Source of the DNA: Bacteriovorax sp.
GTDB lineage: Bacteria; Bdellovibrionota; Bacteriovoracia; Bacteriovoracales; Bacteriovoracaceae
Reading direction: 5' to 3'
DNA: 33,306 nt
Assembly (NCBI GenBank): GCA_028710485.1
Contig: JAQTTZ010000037.1
Coordinates: 1-33,306 of the forward strand
In this document: positions 24,651-32,525 of the stretch, one piece after another
Layout: every line of letters starts with the position of its first letter
Position numbering within the stretch: position 1 is the stretch's first letter
Program-made: the position numbers and the translations under genes
The notes under the pieces: generated by a model
Told to the model about the DNA's origin: nothing
Database searches by the model: none
The model's input: the letters and a program-made list of their open reading frames with translations, nothing else

Positions 24651-24673
24651 CACACGTTGCAAACAAGGCTTTT

Positions 24674-24700
24674 AAGAGCTATATCTAAGGCTCTTTTTTT
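24674..24700 (+). terminator. Terminator-like hairpin just before the orphan gene
   Basis: AAGAGC (24674-24679) and GCTCTT (24690-24695) flank a 10-base loop and run into a series of T to 24700. It lies directly before the ribosome-binding site (TTGGAG) of the gene at 24715, so it could be a leader attenuator; the stem is short. Confidence 0.35.
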
Positions 24701-24714
24701 CAATTGGAGTTAAT

Positions 24715-25164
24715 ATGTTTTCTCGACTTGACCATGAGATCCCGCCAGTTCTTTTTCCAAAAGATTGGGCAGAGGGTTTAAAGCAAATTCTTTTGAATAT
24801 TTATGGCGAGCAATGCATAAATGATGAAAAGACGTTTGAAGTTTATGGCTTCTCTTACCCATCGGAAGTGCTTATGGTTATTTCTTATGTCGGTCTGGAT
24901 AAATTTACAGCGCCTATCACCCTTTTTCTGTCGGCCAATTTAACCGAAAAGACAAAAACCGACGATCTGATTAATGATATGTTTGACTCAGTTGGAGTCT
25001 TTTTTGATTCTTATTTCGCAAAATCAGAAAATCAGGATGAGATCTGGGATGATTACGTTCTTGATTGGGAAGAAACTGAATTTAACAAACAAAACTTCTT
25101 CTACAAAGTCACGAGAGAAAATATTGGGCTTTCAATTGAAGCAGATCTTTTATTGGGCGAGTGA
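24715..25164 (+). CDS. Hypothetical protein, single-gene unit
   Basis: I do not recognise this 149-residue protein. It is acidic, has no signal peptide or membrane segment, and alternates predicted strands (VLMVISYVGLD, APITLFLSANL) and helices (TDDLINDMFDSVGVFFDSYF). That pattern vaguely recalls small CheX- or CheC-like chemotaxis phosphatase folds, but their ExxN motif is not evident, so I make no call. TTGGAG lies five bases before the ATG, and a strong bidirectional terminator follows at 25201. It is therefore probably transcribed alone. A hairpin with a T-run just before its ribosome-binding site may affect its expression. Confidence 0.7.
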   Translation: MFSRLDHEIPPVLFPKDWAEGLKQILLNIYGEQCINDEKTFEVYGFSYPSEVLMVISYVGLDKFTAPITLFLSANLTEKTKTDDLINDMFDSVGVFFDSYFAKSENQDEIWDDYVLDWEETEFNKQNFFYKVTRENIGLSIEADLLLGE

Positions 25165-25200
25165 TTTCTGGTGGGCCGATACTGATTTAAAAAATTATAA

Positions 25201-25230
25201 AAAAAAAGGCTCCAAATGGAGCCTTTTTTT
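25201..25230. terminator. Bidirectional Rho-independent terminator
   Basis: AAAAAAAGGCTCC pairs perfectly with GGAGCCTTTTTTT around an AAAT loop. Seven As on one side and seven Ts on the other let it stop both the plus-strand gene ending at 25164 and the minus-strand gene ending at 25236. Confidence 0.92.
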
Positions 25231-25235
25231 ATTTT

Positions 25236-26363
25236 TTAATCTTCAAAAGATGGTTTAACAACTTTAGTTTCAAATGCAATATCTTGATCGTCATCCAATG
25301 CTTCTTCATCATCAAATGCATCGATTTCGCTTTCATCTGTTTCAATATCAAGGTCTTTAAGAACATGATTGAAAGCTTTATCGTCGGCCAAGTCATGTAT
25401 AATTGTTTCGACATATTTCATTGGGTACTTGCGCACAAGATCTTCAATGATTTTTGCCAGACGGCCTTCTGAAAGAATAAGCTCTTTCTTCTTAACGTCT
25501 TTCCACAATTTAATATAATGGTAACGGCAGTATCCACTAGTCGTAGCTGGGTTATCACAACCTCTCACTACACACTCGTCAGTTTCTATTTTAAAGAGTT
25601 CCATGCTTCTGATAGACGCGAAGACTTCATCAATTGAAAAGTCCTCTGCTAAGGCTAAAATTTCTTCAGCCAGATTTTCTTTAATATCGTCATCTAGACC
25701 TGATTTACTTTTCTTTCTAACTGGAATGATTTCTTCTTCGATGTCTTCATCAAAAGTCATTTTAACTTTTTTAGGAGTACCAATTTCGAAATCATCATCC
25801 CCTTCATCTTCTTCGCGAGGTTTTTTATTGGCCTCTTCTTCTTGTTCTTCTTCGAAGCTAATTCCGCCTTTTTTTCCTTTAGCTTTTAGAAGTTCTTTTT
25901 CTTCTTTCTTCGATAATTTTTTAGCTGGTTTTTCTGGAACCACTTTTTTAGCAGGTTTTGCTTCCAGTTTTACAGGAGCAGCCTTTGGAGCTTCTTTTTT
26001 TAAAGTCGTTTTAATGGGCTCAGCTTTTTTTGTTGTTTTCGTTTCCACTTTTACTGGAGCTTTTACTTTTATTGGTGCTGCTGGTTTTTTCACTAGGCCT
26101 TTTTTTATTGCAGCTTCTTTTTTGATAGCTTTGTTGACTACCGCTTTTTTTGAAGCGGCAATTTTATCGTGTATTTTTTTCTGAATATTTTTTTGTGGAG
26201 CTTTTGCTTTAACCGTCGCTTTTGCCACTGGCTTTTTTGCCACTGGTTTTGCGACTACTTTTTTAGCAGCTGGCTTCGCAGCAACCTTCACGGCTTTTTT
26301 AGCAGGGGCTGCTTTTTTTGCAGGGGCAGCTTTTTTGCTGGCCGGTTTTGCAGGCTTCTTCAT
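25236..26363 (-). CDS. Histone-H1-like Lys/Ala-rich protein with a Cys/His zinc-type motif
   Basis: 375 residues in three parts. Residues 1-150 are Lys/Ala/Pro-rich (PAKKAAPAKKAV-type repeats), like histone H1 tails and bacterial Hc1/AlgP-type proteins, and should bind DNA or RNA. Residues 165-235 are very acidic. Residues 236-345 form a folded part with C264, C269, C279 and H282 spaced C-x4-C-x9-C-x2-H (GYCRYHYIKLW), a likely zinc site. The tail is acidic again. ATG 26363 is chosen because GGAG lies nine bases before it; an in-frame TTG at 26393 falls inside the -10 box. The protein could be a nucleoid or transcription factor. It stands alone between the terminator at 25201 and the dehydrogenase gene. 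Confidence 0.82.
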   Translation of the reverse strand: MKKPAKPASKKAAPAKKAAPAKKAVKVAAKPAAKKVVAKPVAKKPVAKATVKAKAPQKNIQKKIHDKIAASKKAVVNKAIKKEAAIKKGLVKKPAAPIKVKAPVKVETKTTKKAEPIKTTLKKEAPKAAPVKLEAKPAKKVVPEKPAKKLSKKEEKELLKAKGKKGGISFEEEQEEEANKKPREEDEGDDDFEIGTPKKVKMTFDEDIEEEIIPVRKKSKSGLDDDIKENLAEEILALAEDFSIDEVFASIRSMELFKIETDECVVRGCDNPATTSGYCRYHYIKLWKDVKKKELILSEGRLAKIIEDLVRKYPMKYVETIIHDLADDKAFNHVLKDLDIETDESEIDAFDDEEALDDDQDIAFETKVVKPSFED

Positions 26364-26392
26364 ACCAAGATTCTCCAATAATTTTTTTATCA

Positions 26393-26422
26393 ATTAAATA
26401 CCTTCGCGTTAAATCAAGTCAA
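26393..26422 (-). promoter_or_regulatory. Promoter of the Lys/Ala-rich protein gene
   Basis: On the minus strand TTGACT (26422-26417) and TTTAAT (26398-26393) stand 18 bases apart, each five of six to consensus. Transcription would start near 26386, just before GGAG at 26376-26373. It supports ATG 26363 as the true start. Confidence 0.55.
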
Positions 26423-26438
26423 GTAACTTAGAACACTC

Positions 26439-27584
26439 TTAGACTTCTTTCAGCTCATTGGCAGCAATGACTATTCTCTGAATTTCGGAAGTTCCTTCGT
26501 AAATTTCCGTGATCTTGGCGTCTCTAAAATGGCGCTCTACAGGATATTCTTTACTGTATCCATTTCCACCCAAAACCTGAATAGCCTTCGTTGTAATAGA
26601 CATACACGATTCAGAAGCAAAAAGCTTGGCTTGGGCCGCTTCTTTTCCATAGGGAAATTTATTATCTTTTAAAAAGCTGGCATTCATGATCAGTAGTCTT
26701 GAAGCAGCAATCTTGGTCGACATGTCTGCCAACATAAATTGAATTGCTTGCAATTCGCAGATCGGCTTTCCAAATTGGACGCGTTGTTTAGAGTAGCCCT
26801 TAGCATATCGAAAAGCTGCTTCTGAAATACCTAGCGCCTGAGCAGCTATTCCAATTCGCCCGCCATCTAGTGTTGAAAGAGCAAGGTTAAATCCTTTTCC
26901 AACAACTCCTAAGACATTGGCCTTTGGAACTTGAACTTTATCTAACCAAATTTGTGCTGTACTAGATCCTTTGATTCCCAATTTATCTTCAAGTTTTTGA
27001 ACTTTAAAGCCAGGAGTTTTAGTCTCAACAATAAAAGCTGTAATGCCTTTATGGTCATTAGTTTTGCTCGTTTTCGCCATGACAATGGCCAAACCAGCGT
27101 CTTTTCCATTGGTAATAAAATTCTTAGTTCCTGATAATTCATAATAATCGCCTTTATCTTCGGCAAAAGTTCCCAATGTTCCTGGATCTGATCCCGCATT
27201 TGGCTCAGATAAACAAAAGCAACCAATGACTCCACCGCTTGCTAGCCCTGGAAGATACTTTGTCTTTTGTTCAGCAGTTCCAAAATTCAGTATTGGCCAA
27301 ATACAAAGTGAAGTGTGGGCCGAAATTAAAACTCCAGTCGAAGCACATCCTCGAGAAATTTCTTCGACGATGATAGCGTAGGAAGAATAATCCATTCCCG
27401 CTCCGCCAAATTCTTCCGGAACATAGGACCCCATAAAACCATTTTCAAAAAGTTTACCAATCAGTGCCTCTGGAATCTTTCCATCATGATCAATGGCATG
27501 GGCCAAAGGAGCTACTTCAGTATCAGAAAATTTTGAAACAAGGTCGCGAATTTCTTTGTACTCGGCTTCGAAAATCGATTGCAT
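26439..27584 (-). CDS. Acyl-CoA dehydrogenase, short-chain (butyryl-CoA) type
   Basis: This is the third acyl-CoA dehydrogenase of the window, 381 residues. Seen: IGCFCLSEPNAGSDPGTLG (signature 1), NFITNGKDAG, and the C-terminal VLGGNGYSKEYPVERHFRD followed by E363 in IYEGTSEIQR, the normal catalytic base. It is the third gene of a unit after 3-hydroxyacyl-CoA dehydrogenase and enoyl-CoA hydratase, two bases after the hydratase stop. That order, together with a butyryl-CoA-dehydrogenase-like sequence, suggests short-chain acyl-CoA metabolism (the crotonyl-CoA/butyryl-CoA step). ETF subunits, needed as electron acceptor, are not encoded nearby. Confidence 0.93.
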   Translation of the reverse strand: MQSIFEAEYKEIRDLVSKFSDTEVAPLAHAIDHDGKIPEALIGKLFENGFMGSYVPEEFGGAGMDYSSYAIIVEEISRGCASTGVLISAHTSLCIWPILNFGTAEQKTKYLPGLASGGVIGCFCLSEPNAGSDPGTLGTFAEDKGDYYELSGTKNFITNGKDAGLAIVMAKTSKTNDHKGITAFIVETKTPGFKVQKLEDKLGIKGSSTAQIWLDKVQVPKANVLGVVGKGFNLALSTLDGGRIGIAAQALGISEAAFRYAKGYSKQRVQFGKPICELQAIQFMLADMSTKIAASRLLIMNASFLKDNKFPYGKEAAQAKLFASESCMSITTKAIQVLGGNGYSKEYPVERHFRDAKITEIYEGTSEIQRIVIAANELKEV

Positions 27585-27586
27585 AA

Positions 27587-28390
27587 TTATTTACCTTTAA
27601 AAATTGGTGTTCTTTTTTCCATGAAAGCTTTGGTCCCTTCGCGCATATCTTCAGAGGAAAATATCGCAGAGAATTGTCTCTTCTCTAGCTGTAGACCTTC
27701 CGTAATAGTTAAGTCAATACCTTCGTTCATAACTTTTTTGGCAATCGAAACAGCAAATGAAGAGTTGGCCATTACTTCTCTAAGCGTTTTAGTCGCCTCT
27801 TCTATCATTTGGTCTTTAGTGGCAAATGTTCTAAGAACTAATCCCATACTAAGTGCTTCGCAGGCTTTAACATTTCTTCCGGTATAAATCATCTCTTTAG
27901 CTTGATTTCTTCCCACTAATTTTGCGAGACGCTGCGTTCCTCCAAATCCAGGAATAAGGCCCAATTTCACTTCAGGTTGACCAAAAACGGCATTGTTAGT
28001 TGAGTAAATAAAATCACAAGACATCGCTATCTCACATCCACCACCCAAAGCAAAACCGTTCACACAGGCCAGCACTGGAACTTTTAGCGTTTCAAACATC
28101 ACTGTCACTTGTTGGCCAAGCTGGCCAAAAGTATAAGCATCACTAGGAGTCATATCGCTCATTTCCGCAATGTCTGCTCCTGCAATAAAGGCCTTATCAC
28201 CTTCACCGGTAACGATAATTCCCTTGATATTAAATGATTCATCTTTATTTATTTCGATTAATAGTTCTTTGAGTTCGCTTAAAAGCTCAATATTGAGAGC
28301 ATTTAATTTGCTCGGACGATTAATAGTGATAGTGGTGAAACTTTCTTCTGTGCTAACTTTTAAAGTATTCCAATTTTTATTTATATTCAT
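27587..28390 (-). CDS. Enoyl-CoA hydratase (crotonase family)
   Basis: This enzyme hydrates 2-enoyl-CoA to 3-hydroxyacyl-CoA, the second step of β-oxidation. It has 267 residues. The oxyanion segment is [11 protein letters not shown] (68-78), and [16 protein letters not shown] follows. Both catalytic glutamates of true hydratases are present, E120 in GGGCE and E140 in [12 protein letters not shown], so hydratase is favoured over other crotonase activities. GAGGA precedes ATG 28390, and the start overlaps the end of hbd by 14 bases. The downstream dehydrogenase begins two bases after its stop. The three genes therefore make one transcript from the promoter near 29274. Confidence 0.93.
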   Translation of the reverse strand: MNINKNWNTLKVSTEESFTTITINRPSKLNALNIELLSELKELLIEINKDESFNIKGIIVTGEGDKAFIAGADIAEMSDMTPSDAYTFGQLGQQVTVMFETLKVPVLACVNGFALGGGCEIAMSCDFIYSTNNAVFGQPEVKLGLIPGFGGTQRLAKLVGRNQAKEMIYTGRNVKACEALSMGLVLRTFATKDQMIEEATKTLREVMANSSFAVSIAKKVMNEGIDLTITEGLQLEKRQFSAIFSSEDMREGTKAFMEKRTPIFKGK

Positions 28391-29231
28391 AAAATCCTCT
28401 TCCTGATTTGCGCCCCATTCTTCCCGCTAAAACATACTTCTTCAAAAGCGGACATGGACGATATTTTGTATCTCCTAAACCATCATGCAAAACATTCATA
28501 ATCGCAAGACAAGTATCGAGTCCAATAAAATCTGCAAGCTCCAAAGGCCCCATAGGCTGATTGGTTCCAAGCTTCATGGCCTGATCGATATCTTGAATAG
28601 TGGCCACTCCTTCATAGAGCGCGTAGACGGCTTCATTAATCATAGGCATAAGAATTCTATTGACCGCAAATCCTGGAACGTCATTAGCGCGTACAAAAAC
28701 TTTTCCCATTTTTTCCGCGACCGCAGCGACTGTATTAAAAGTTTCATCTGAGGTCTCTAATCCTCTAATCCCTTCCACCAATTTCATCACTGGAACTGGG
28801 TTCATAAAATGCATTCCCGCAACATCTTTGGGGCGCTTAGTAACTGCAGCGATTTCAGTTATTGAAATAGAAGAAGTATTAGTCGCCAGAATCGCTCCGA
28901 CCTTTGCCACTTCATCCAGCTCTCTAAAGATATCGAATTTCACCATTTTATTTTCAGTAGCGGCTTCAATTAAAAGATCACAATCTGAAAGGCTCGTGAT
29001 CTCAGAGACCGGAGAAATATTTTTCATGCAGCTCTTCACAGTGGCAGCATCCCACTTACCTTTTTCGGCACCTTTGTCGAGTTGAGTCTGGATAAAATCC
29101 ATGCCTTTTTTTAGCCCTTCAGTTGAGACGTCGAAAAGTTTAACCTGGTAGCCCGACATTGCAGCTACTTGGGCAATTCCGCGCCCCATTTGCCCTGCGC
29201 CAACAATCCCAATACTATGGATATTTTGCAT
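28377..29231 (-). CDS. hbd: 3-hydroxybutyryl-CoA dehydrogenase
   Basis: This enzyme oxidises 3-hydroxyacyl-CoA to 3-ketoacyl-CoA with NAD(P). It has 284 residues, the size of the stand-alone Hbd/PaaH family. The dinucleotide motif is [14 protein letters not shown] (8-21), the family block [14 protein letters not shown] follows, and the catalytic H141 is in [15 protein letters not shown]. The C-terminal domain contains [18 protein letters not shown] 29231 is chosen over GTG 29243 because GAGGA lies five bases before it and the GTG would lie inside that site. It leads the unit with enoyl-CoA hydratase and acyl-CoA dehydrogenase. Confidence 0.94.
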   Translation of the reverse strand: MQNIHSIGIVGAGQMGRGIAQVAAMSGYQVKLFDVSTEGLKKGMDFIQTQLDKGAEKGKWDAATVKSCMKNISPVSEITSLSDCDLLIEAATENKMVKFDIFRELDEVAKVGAILATNTSSISITEIAAVTKRPKDVAGMHFMNPVPVMKLVEGIRGLETSDETFNTVAAVAEKMGKVFVRANDVPGFAVNRILMPMINEAVYALYEGVATIQDIDQAMKLGTNQPMGPLELADFIGLDTCLAIMNVLHDGLGDTKYRPCPLLKKYVLAGRMGRKSGRGFYEYK

Positions 29232-29273
29232 TATAATCCTCACTCGATTAAATTATTAAAGGAAATCGCCCTA

Positions 29274-29315
29274 ATGATACAAACCTCAGGCAAGTTTCAC
29301 AAATAAAACCTTGCC
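29274..29315 (-). promoter_or_regulatory. hbd promoter with flanking inverted repeat
   Basis: On the minus strand TTGTGA (29302-29297) and TATCAT (29279-29274) are 17 bases apart. GGCAAG (29289-29294) and CTTGCC (29310-29315) form an inverted repeat with a 15-base spacer that brackets the -35 box, a position suited to a repressor. rpsT diverges from the same gap. Confidence 0.5.
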
Positions 29316-29387
29316 AACTTTTCCAAATTAGAATAAAAAATGAATCATATTAAAATTGCTAAATGCAAAAAGAAGAATATCTAACGG

Positions 29388-29401
29388 TAGGAGTTATTGT
29401 G
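29388..29401 (+). promoter_or_regulatory. Ribosome-binding site that sets a GTG start for rpsT
   Basis: AGGAG at 29389-29393 lies five bases before GTG at 29399. The frame is open back to an ATG at 29363, but S20 proteins begin with (M)ANHKS, so the GTG is the start. Confidence 0.85.
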
Positions 29402-29662
29402 GCAAACCACAAATCATCAGAAAAAAGAGCAAAACAAGACATCAAGAAAAATCTTGCAAACAAAGTTAACGAATCAAAAATGAAAACTTCTGTTAAAAAA
29501 GTTAGAGATGCAGTTACAGCTGGTGATAAAACCGCGGCTGCTGAATTCTTTAAGGCTGCTCAAGCAGAACTTCGTAAACTTGCTAAAACTGGAGTTATTA
29601 AACTTAACACAGCTGCAAGAAGAACTGCTCGTTTAGCGGCTCAAGTTAACGGCGTTAAATAA
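29399..29662 (+). CDS. rpsT: 30S ribosomal protein S20
   Basis: S20 binds 16S rRNA early in 30S assembly. It has 87 residues, the same length as the E. coli protein, from the GTG start. The beginning (M)ANHKSSEKRAKQDIKKN and the end KLNTAARRTARLAAQV are typical of the family, and the protein is strongly basic and helical. It stands alone between the divergent hbd unit and a strong terminator at 29694. In E. coli S20 represses its own translation, and the poor GTG start resembles the weak start there; that regulation is not demonstrable here. Confidence 0.96.
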   Translation: MANHKSSEKRAKQDIKKNLANKVNESKMKTSVKKVRDAVTAGDKTAAAEFFKAAQAELRKLAKTGVIKLNTAARRTARLAAQVNGVK

Positions 29663-29693
29663 TTTATAAAATCGCAAGATTTTTTATATAAGT

Positions 29694-29726
29694 AAAAGCC
29701 TCCATTTATGGAGGCTTTTGTTTTTT
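29694..29726 (+). terminator. Rho-independent terminator after rpsT
   Basis: AAAAGCCTCCAT and ATGGAGGCTTTT pair perfectly over 12 bases with only TT between them (a 4-base loop if the last pair opens), followed by GTTTTTT. The four As before it could also serve the convergent holA gene ending at 29731. Confidence 0.92.
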
Positions 29727-29730
29727 AGAT

Positions 29731-30663
29731 TTATTTTAAAGTTTCTAGTCTCAGGCGATTAACCAAAAAGATATCGCTCGATTTCGAAAGAATCTCCAAC
29801 TCAGAAAAGAATCCCATATAATATTTCACCATGTCTCGATTAAGCTTCTCACTCATCTCCAAAACAGATTGATCGTACTTGGAAAGTTTTCCTTTATTTT
29901 TTAAATCCAAGGGAAAAAGAATTTTAGTTAAATGAGTTTGCATAAACGCAGAAAGAGTTCTCAACCAGTCATAATCCATTTCTTTTTTTAGAATTTCTTC
30001 GAAGAATAATTTGGGGGAGCGATGAAAGAGATCAATCAATTCAAAAAAATCCCAGCGCTCTTTGGTCACCAGTTCTTGTAAAACTTTGAAGTTAACTATT
30101 CCTTCAGGAAAATTCATTTTAATAGTATCGATCATCCAAAAAAAAGATTCAAAATTATGCTCTAAATTTTCAAGGGCAAATCGAGTAACAGTCCCATCCA
30201 AATTAATGTCACGTGCCTTCTGGCAAAATTGCCATAGTTTGGCCCCTTCCCAGAAACGCGGTAGCTCCAACTCAATTGCTTGCACTTTTTTATGTTTGCC
30301 CAACGCTAGAAATTGCTTATTGGATTTGGTAAAAAAAAGTAGTAATAAACGCCCTGACCAATCAATATCAGTTTCTAATAAATAATCCAGAGAGCTTGCA
30401 GGAATCGTCTCGGCATTCATGATCAGAATGGGTTCATTTTCCCCAAAAAAAGATAAATTTACAAAATGCTCTTCGATAAAATCGCGAGTGACGGCGCTAC
30501 CTGAATAAAGAGAGAATTTTAGATCTTTTTTTGGCAAGCGATCGAGAATCACTCTTTCTAAATAAGGCTCATCTATTAAAAAAGAACAAATTCCGACCTG
30601 TTGGACATCGATCGTTTTAGGATATTTTTGGATAAAATCCCAAGGAAGAATCTTAGAAAGCAT
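29731..30663 (-). CDS. holA: DNA polymerase III subunit delta (HolA-like)
   Basis: Delta opens the β clamp within the clamp-loader complex. At 310 residues the sequence is divergent. The N-terminal domain shows SFLIDEPYLERVILDRL where the family has a degenerate nucleotide-binding fold, then a strand-rich segment (GRLLLLFFTKSNK) where delta has LLL-type strands, and a helical C-terminal collar ending in RLRLETLK. The region ELIDLFHRSPKLFFEEIL matches the family's linker between AAA lid and collar. The call rests largely on synteny: its start overlaps lptE by 11 bases, and lptE-holA is a well known pair in E. coli. Without that context I would be less sure. Confidence 0.8.
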   Translation of the reverse strand: MLSKILPWDFIQKYPKTIDVQQVGICSFLIDEPYLERVILDRLPKKDLKFSLYSGSAVTRDFIEEHFVNLSFFGENEPILIMNAETIPASSLDYLLETDIDWSGRLLLLFFTKSNKQFLALGKHKKVQAIELELPRFWEGAKLWQFCQKARDINLDGTVTRFALENLEHNFESFFWMIDTIKMNFPEGIVNFKVLQELVTKERWDFFELIDLFHRSPKLFFEEILKKEMDYDWLRTLSAFMQTHLTKILFPLDLKNKGKLSKYDQSVLEMSEKLNRDMVKYYMGFFSELEILSKSSDIFLVNRLRLETLK

Positions 30664-31330
30664 TTAAGACAACCTGTTTAAAAGTTTGGGCGGCCTGGTA
30701 ACAAGTATCTTGCAAACTTTTATCAAATATCCCTTTGTTTTTTACAAAATTCACTTCACCTGCAGCTGTTACAGTATTAGTTGGACTCGCAACTCTTGCA
30801 AAGTTTCCAGTTAAGACAATTGTGTCTTCTAACACAATTTTAGGATGAACTAAAACCCCGCGCCCCAGATCGCTGGTAAAGAGAGCTAATTCTTCCGCCG
30901 TTGGACGTTTTATGAGGATAATTCTCAATGAAAAATTATAAGTGGTTTGTACCGGGTAATAGAATGGACTCCGATTCCCAATTGATTTGGAAATATCCCC
31001 TTCGGTAAATAGAGTTTGAGTAGTAGTGATGACTTCATTGTAATGATCTCTAGATTCAAGAATCCCAATTAAAACAGCATCGGCATTTTCATTGTCACCG
31101 CTGAGTACTTTTAATCCACTATAATTATTGAGGGCTAAAATAATTTCTTTTGTCATTGGCGCAGCAAGTTGTGGCAAGACGGAACGGTTGATGAACATCG
31201 GCACTGCGACGGTTTTAATATCATAACCAATCAAGGGGTTATTATTAGTATTGAAATGATAACCTGAGCAATTAGTCAGAGAAATCAGAACTAAGCTTAG
31301 AATGGCAGGATAAAAAAATCGCACTTTCAT
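30653..31330 (-). CDS. lptE: LPS-assembly lipoprotein LptE
   Basis: LptE plugs the LptD barrel and helps insert lipopolysaccharide in the outer membrane. It has 225 residues. The signal ends SLTNC, with C21 lipidated, followed at once by SGYHF, which parallels the CGYHL/CGFxL start of LptE. The next segment (KTVAVPMFINRSVLPQLAAPMTKEI) is the characteristic strand-helix of the family (VxVPxFxNxT). A later variable β-region ends in helix SLQDTCYQAAQTFKQVV. It is longer than E. coli LptE (about 190). It overlaps holA by 11 bases and diverges from the DciA-like gene across 68 bases. Confidence 0.88.
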   Translation of the reverse strand: MKVRFFYPAILSLVLISLTNCSGYHFNTNNNPLIGYDIKTVAVPMFINRSVLPQLAAPMTKEIILALNNYSGLKVLSGDNENADAVLIGILESRDHYNEVITTTQTLFTEGDISKSIGNRSPFYYPVQTTYNFSLRIILIKRPTAEELALFTSDLGRGVLVHPKIVLEDTIVLTGNFARVASPTNTVTAAGEVNFVKNKGIFDKSLQDTCYQAAQTFKQVVLNAF

Positions 31331-31342
31331 ACCCCCAATGCT

Positions 31343-31382
31343 ACCCTAAAAAGAAGAAGCCTTAAAACACTTTTTAGAGGGT
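31343..31382. promoter_or_regulatory. Inverted repeat between lptE and the DciA-like gene
   Basis: TAAAAAG (31347-31353) and CTTTTTA (31370-31376) are perfect inverted copies, extended outward by ACCC (31343-31346) and GGGT (31379-31382) with a two-base bulge. No T-run follows on either strand, so an operator or leader hairpin shared by the two divergent genes is more likely than a terminator. Confidence 0.4.
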
Positions 31383-31398
31383 TTTCACCTATAATATT

Positions 31399-31902
31399 AT
31401 GCTTAAAAAGCTTTCACAATTTATTGATTCACCTAGCTCCGTCCAGAATTCTTTTAAAAAAGATAAAGCACATCTGCATGAGAGTTTTGATTTCTTGGCA
31501 CTAATCAGGGCCTGGAAAGATATCGCCGGAGCGAAGCTATCTGAACACACCATTCCACTTAAAAATCAAAATGGAACGCTTGTTATTCTGAGCAATCACT
31601 CCGCAATTGCTAGCGAGCTTAGTTATCAAGAACTCCTTCTTAAGGAAAAAATATTTAAGAATTTTCCGAATCTCAAAAAATCAATTATTAAGATTACATT
31701 TATCGTTGATAGTACCCATTTCTCTAAGCAGTATGAGCAATATGTAGGTCTGGCCAAAAAAAAGGAAACGCAAATAATGCATCCTCACTCGCCAGATTTT
31801 AAAAGATTAAAAAAAGAAGCCGAAGCATTTTTTAGTGACGTTGTTGATCTTGAAATAAAAGAAAAAATGATTTCACTTTATATTCAATCTTTTAGAAATT
31901 AA
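31399..31902 (+). CDS. dciA: DUF721/DciA-like protein
   Basis: DciA proteins load the replicative helicase DnaB in bacteria lacking DnaC or DnaI. It has 167 residues. The DUF721 core is at about 30-105: AWKDIAGAKLSEHTIPLKNQNGT-type segment, then LVILSNHSAIASELSYQELLL, matching the family's W-x-x-[IV]-x-G, HTxP, L-x-V and (W/A)AxEL features; a strand IIKITFIVD follows. The last 50 residues are a charged helical tail. No ribosome-binding site precedes ATG 31399, and a TATAAT stands only three bases before it, so the start or the mode of initiation is uncertain. It overlaps the convergent TsaC-like gene by 11 bases. Confidence 0.75.
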   Translation: MLKKLSQFIDSPSSVQNSFKKDKAHLHESFDFLALIRAWKDIAGAKLSEHTIPLKNQNGTLVILSNHSAIASELSYQELLLKEKIFKNFPNLKKSIIKITFIVDSTHFSKQYEQYVGLAKKKETQIMHPHSPDFKRLKKEAEAFFSDVVDLEIKEKMISLYIQSFRN

Positions 31903-32521
31903 TTTCATTCTTATTTTTGCCCTGAAAAAGTTTCATTAAATGATTTTTCACCTCTTCAATTTTTCTGCCTTCTCGTTTAATTTCAAAATCTAAATTCTCT
32001 TGAAAGAAAATAATGGTTGAAGATGAACCTGATAAATCGTCCTGTTTATTGGACTCAATGAAATGAGCGTCGGGGGCCAGTTTTTGTTGAAAAGTAAGGG
32101 CTTCCGCAGTCGAAATAATCGGAGCAGAGCCAGTAAGATTTAAACTGGTGGAAAAAAAAGGCGCTTGAATATCCTGATAAATACTTCTGACCACCTCTGT
32201 TTCTAATGAACGAACACTTAAGTAATGGCTTTCCCCCGTGGCCCATTTGGGGATTTTTATTTTCGAAGCCTTAAGAGGATAACCCAAAGTCGTTTCGAGT
32301 TTAAAAAATTCTTCAAGCCAGACCAAAGTCATTTCTTCGGGGAAATGAAAATTATTATAGATGTCTTTTACGCTGGCAAACATAATGGAAAGAGGTTTAT
32401 TTTTTGATGTCTTTTTAATTTCAACAATGCGAGCGTGACCGATCGAAGAATTTAGGCTGCATCCAATTCCCCAAACAGTGTCGGTAGGATAGATAAAAAC
32501 ATCGTCTGTTTTAATCGCCAT
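31892..32521 (-). CDS. tsaC: Threonylcarbamoyl-AMP synthase, TsaC/YrdC type
   Basis: The enzyme makes threonylcarbamoyl-AMP from Thr, bicarbonate and ATP for t6A37 formation on ANN-reading tRNAs. It has 209 residues, the length of TsaC without a Sua5 domain. Seen: IYPTDTVWGIGCSL (10-23), the KR/KPL region IKKTSKNKPLSIMF, YLSVR near 100 and FSTSLNLTGSAPI, matching the family's SAN-x-SG. Several positions are divergent (LN for AN, an Ile-Gly in YGLG), so a YciO-like paralogue is possible if a second copy exists elsewhere. It begins four bases after the gene upstream, so the two are cotranscribed. Its end overlaps the DciA-like gene. Confidence 0.85.
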   Translation of the reverse strand: MAIKTDDVFIYPTDTVWGIGCSLNSSIGHARIVEIKKTSKNKPLSIMFASVKDIYNNFHFPEEMTLVWLEEFFKLETTLGYPLKASKIKIPKWATGESHYLSVRSLETEVVRSIYQDIQAPFFSTSLNLTGSAPIISTAEALTFQQKLAPDAHFIESNKQDDLSGSSSTIIFFQENLDFEIKREGRKIEEVKNHLMKLFQGKNKNEINF

Positions 32522-32525
32522 ATTA

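Noticed and set aside
25603-26184. Long plus-strand open frame opposite the Lys/Ala-rich gene
   Set aside because: It is the antisense of a low-complexity Lys/Ala/Glu coding region, giving Ser/Phe-rich nonsense; no ribosome-binding site and the minus-strand gene has promoter and Cys/His motif.
28660-29085. Plus-strand frame of about 140 codons inside hbd
   Set aside because: Fully inside a clear Hbd gene on the other strand, with no initiation signal or recognisable motif.
29311-29339. TTGCCA ... TAAAAA as rpsT promoter
   Set aside because: Spacing of 17 fits, but the -10 box lacks its last T and other equally weak boxes occur; not certain enough to list.
29664-29690. AAAATC-GCAA-GATTTT hairpin just after rpsT
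   Set aside because: Short AT stem directly before a much stronger terminator at 29694; probably incidental.
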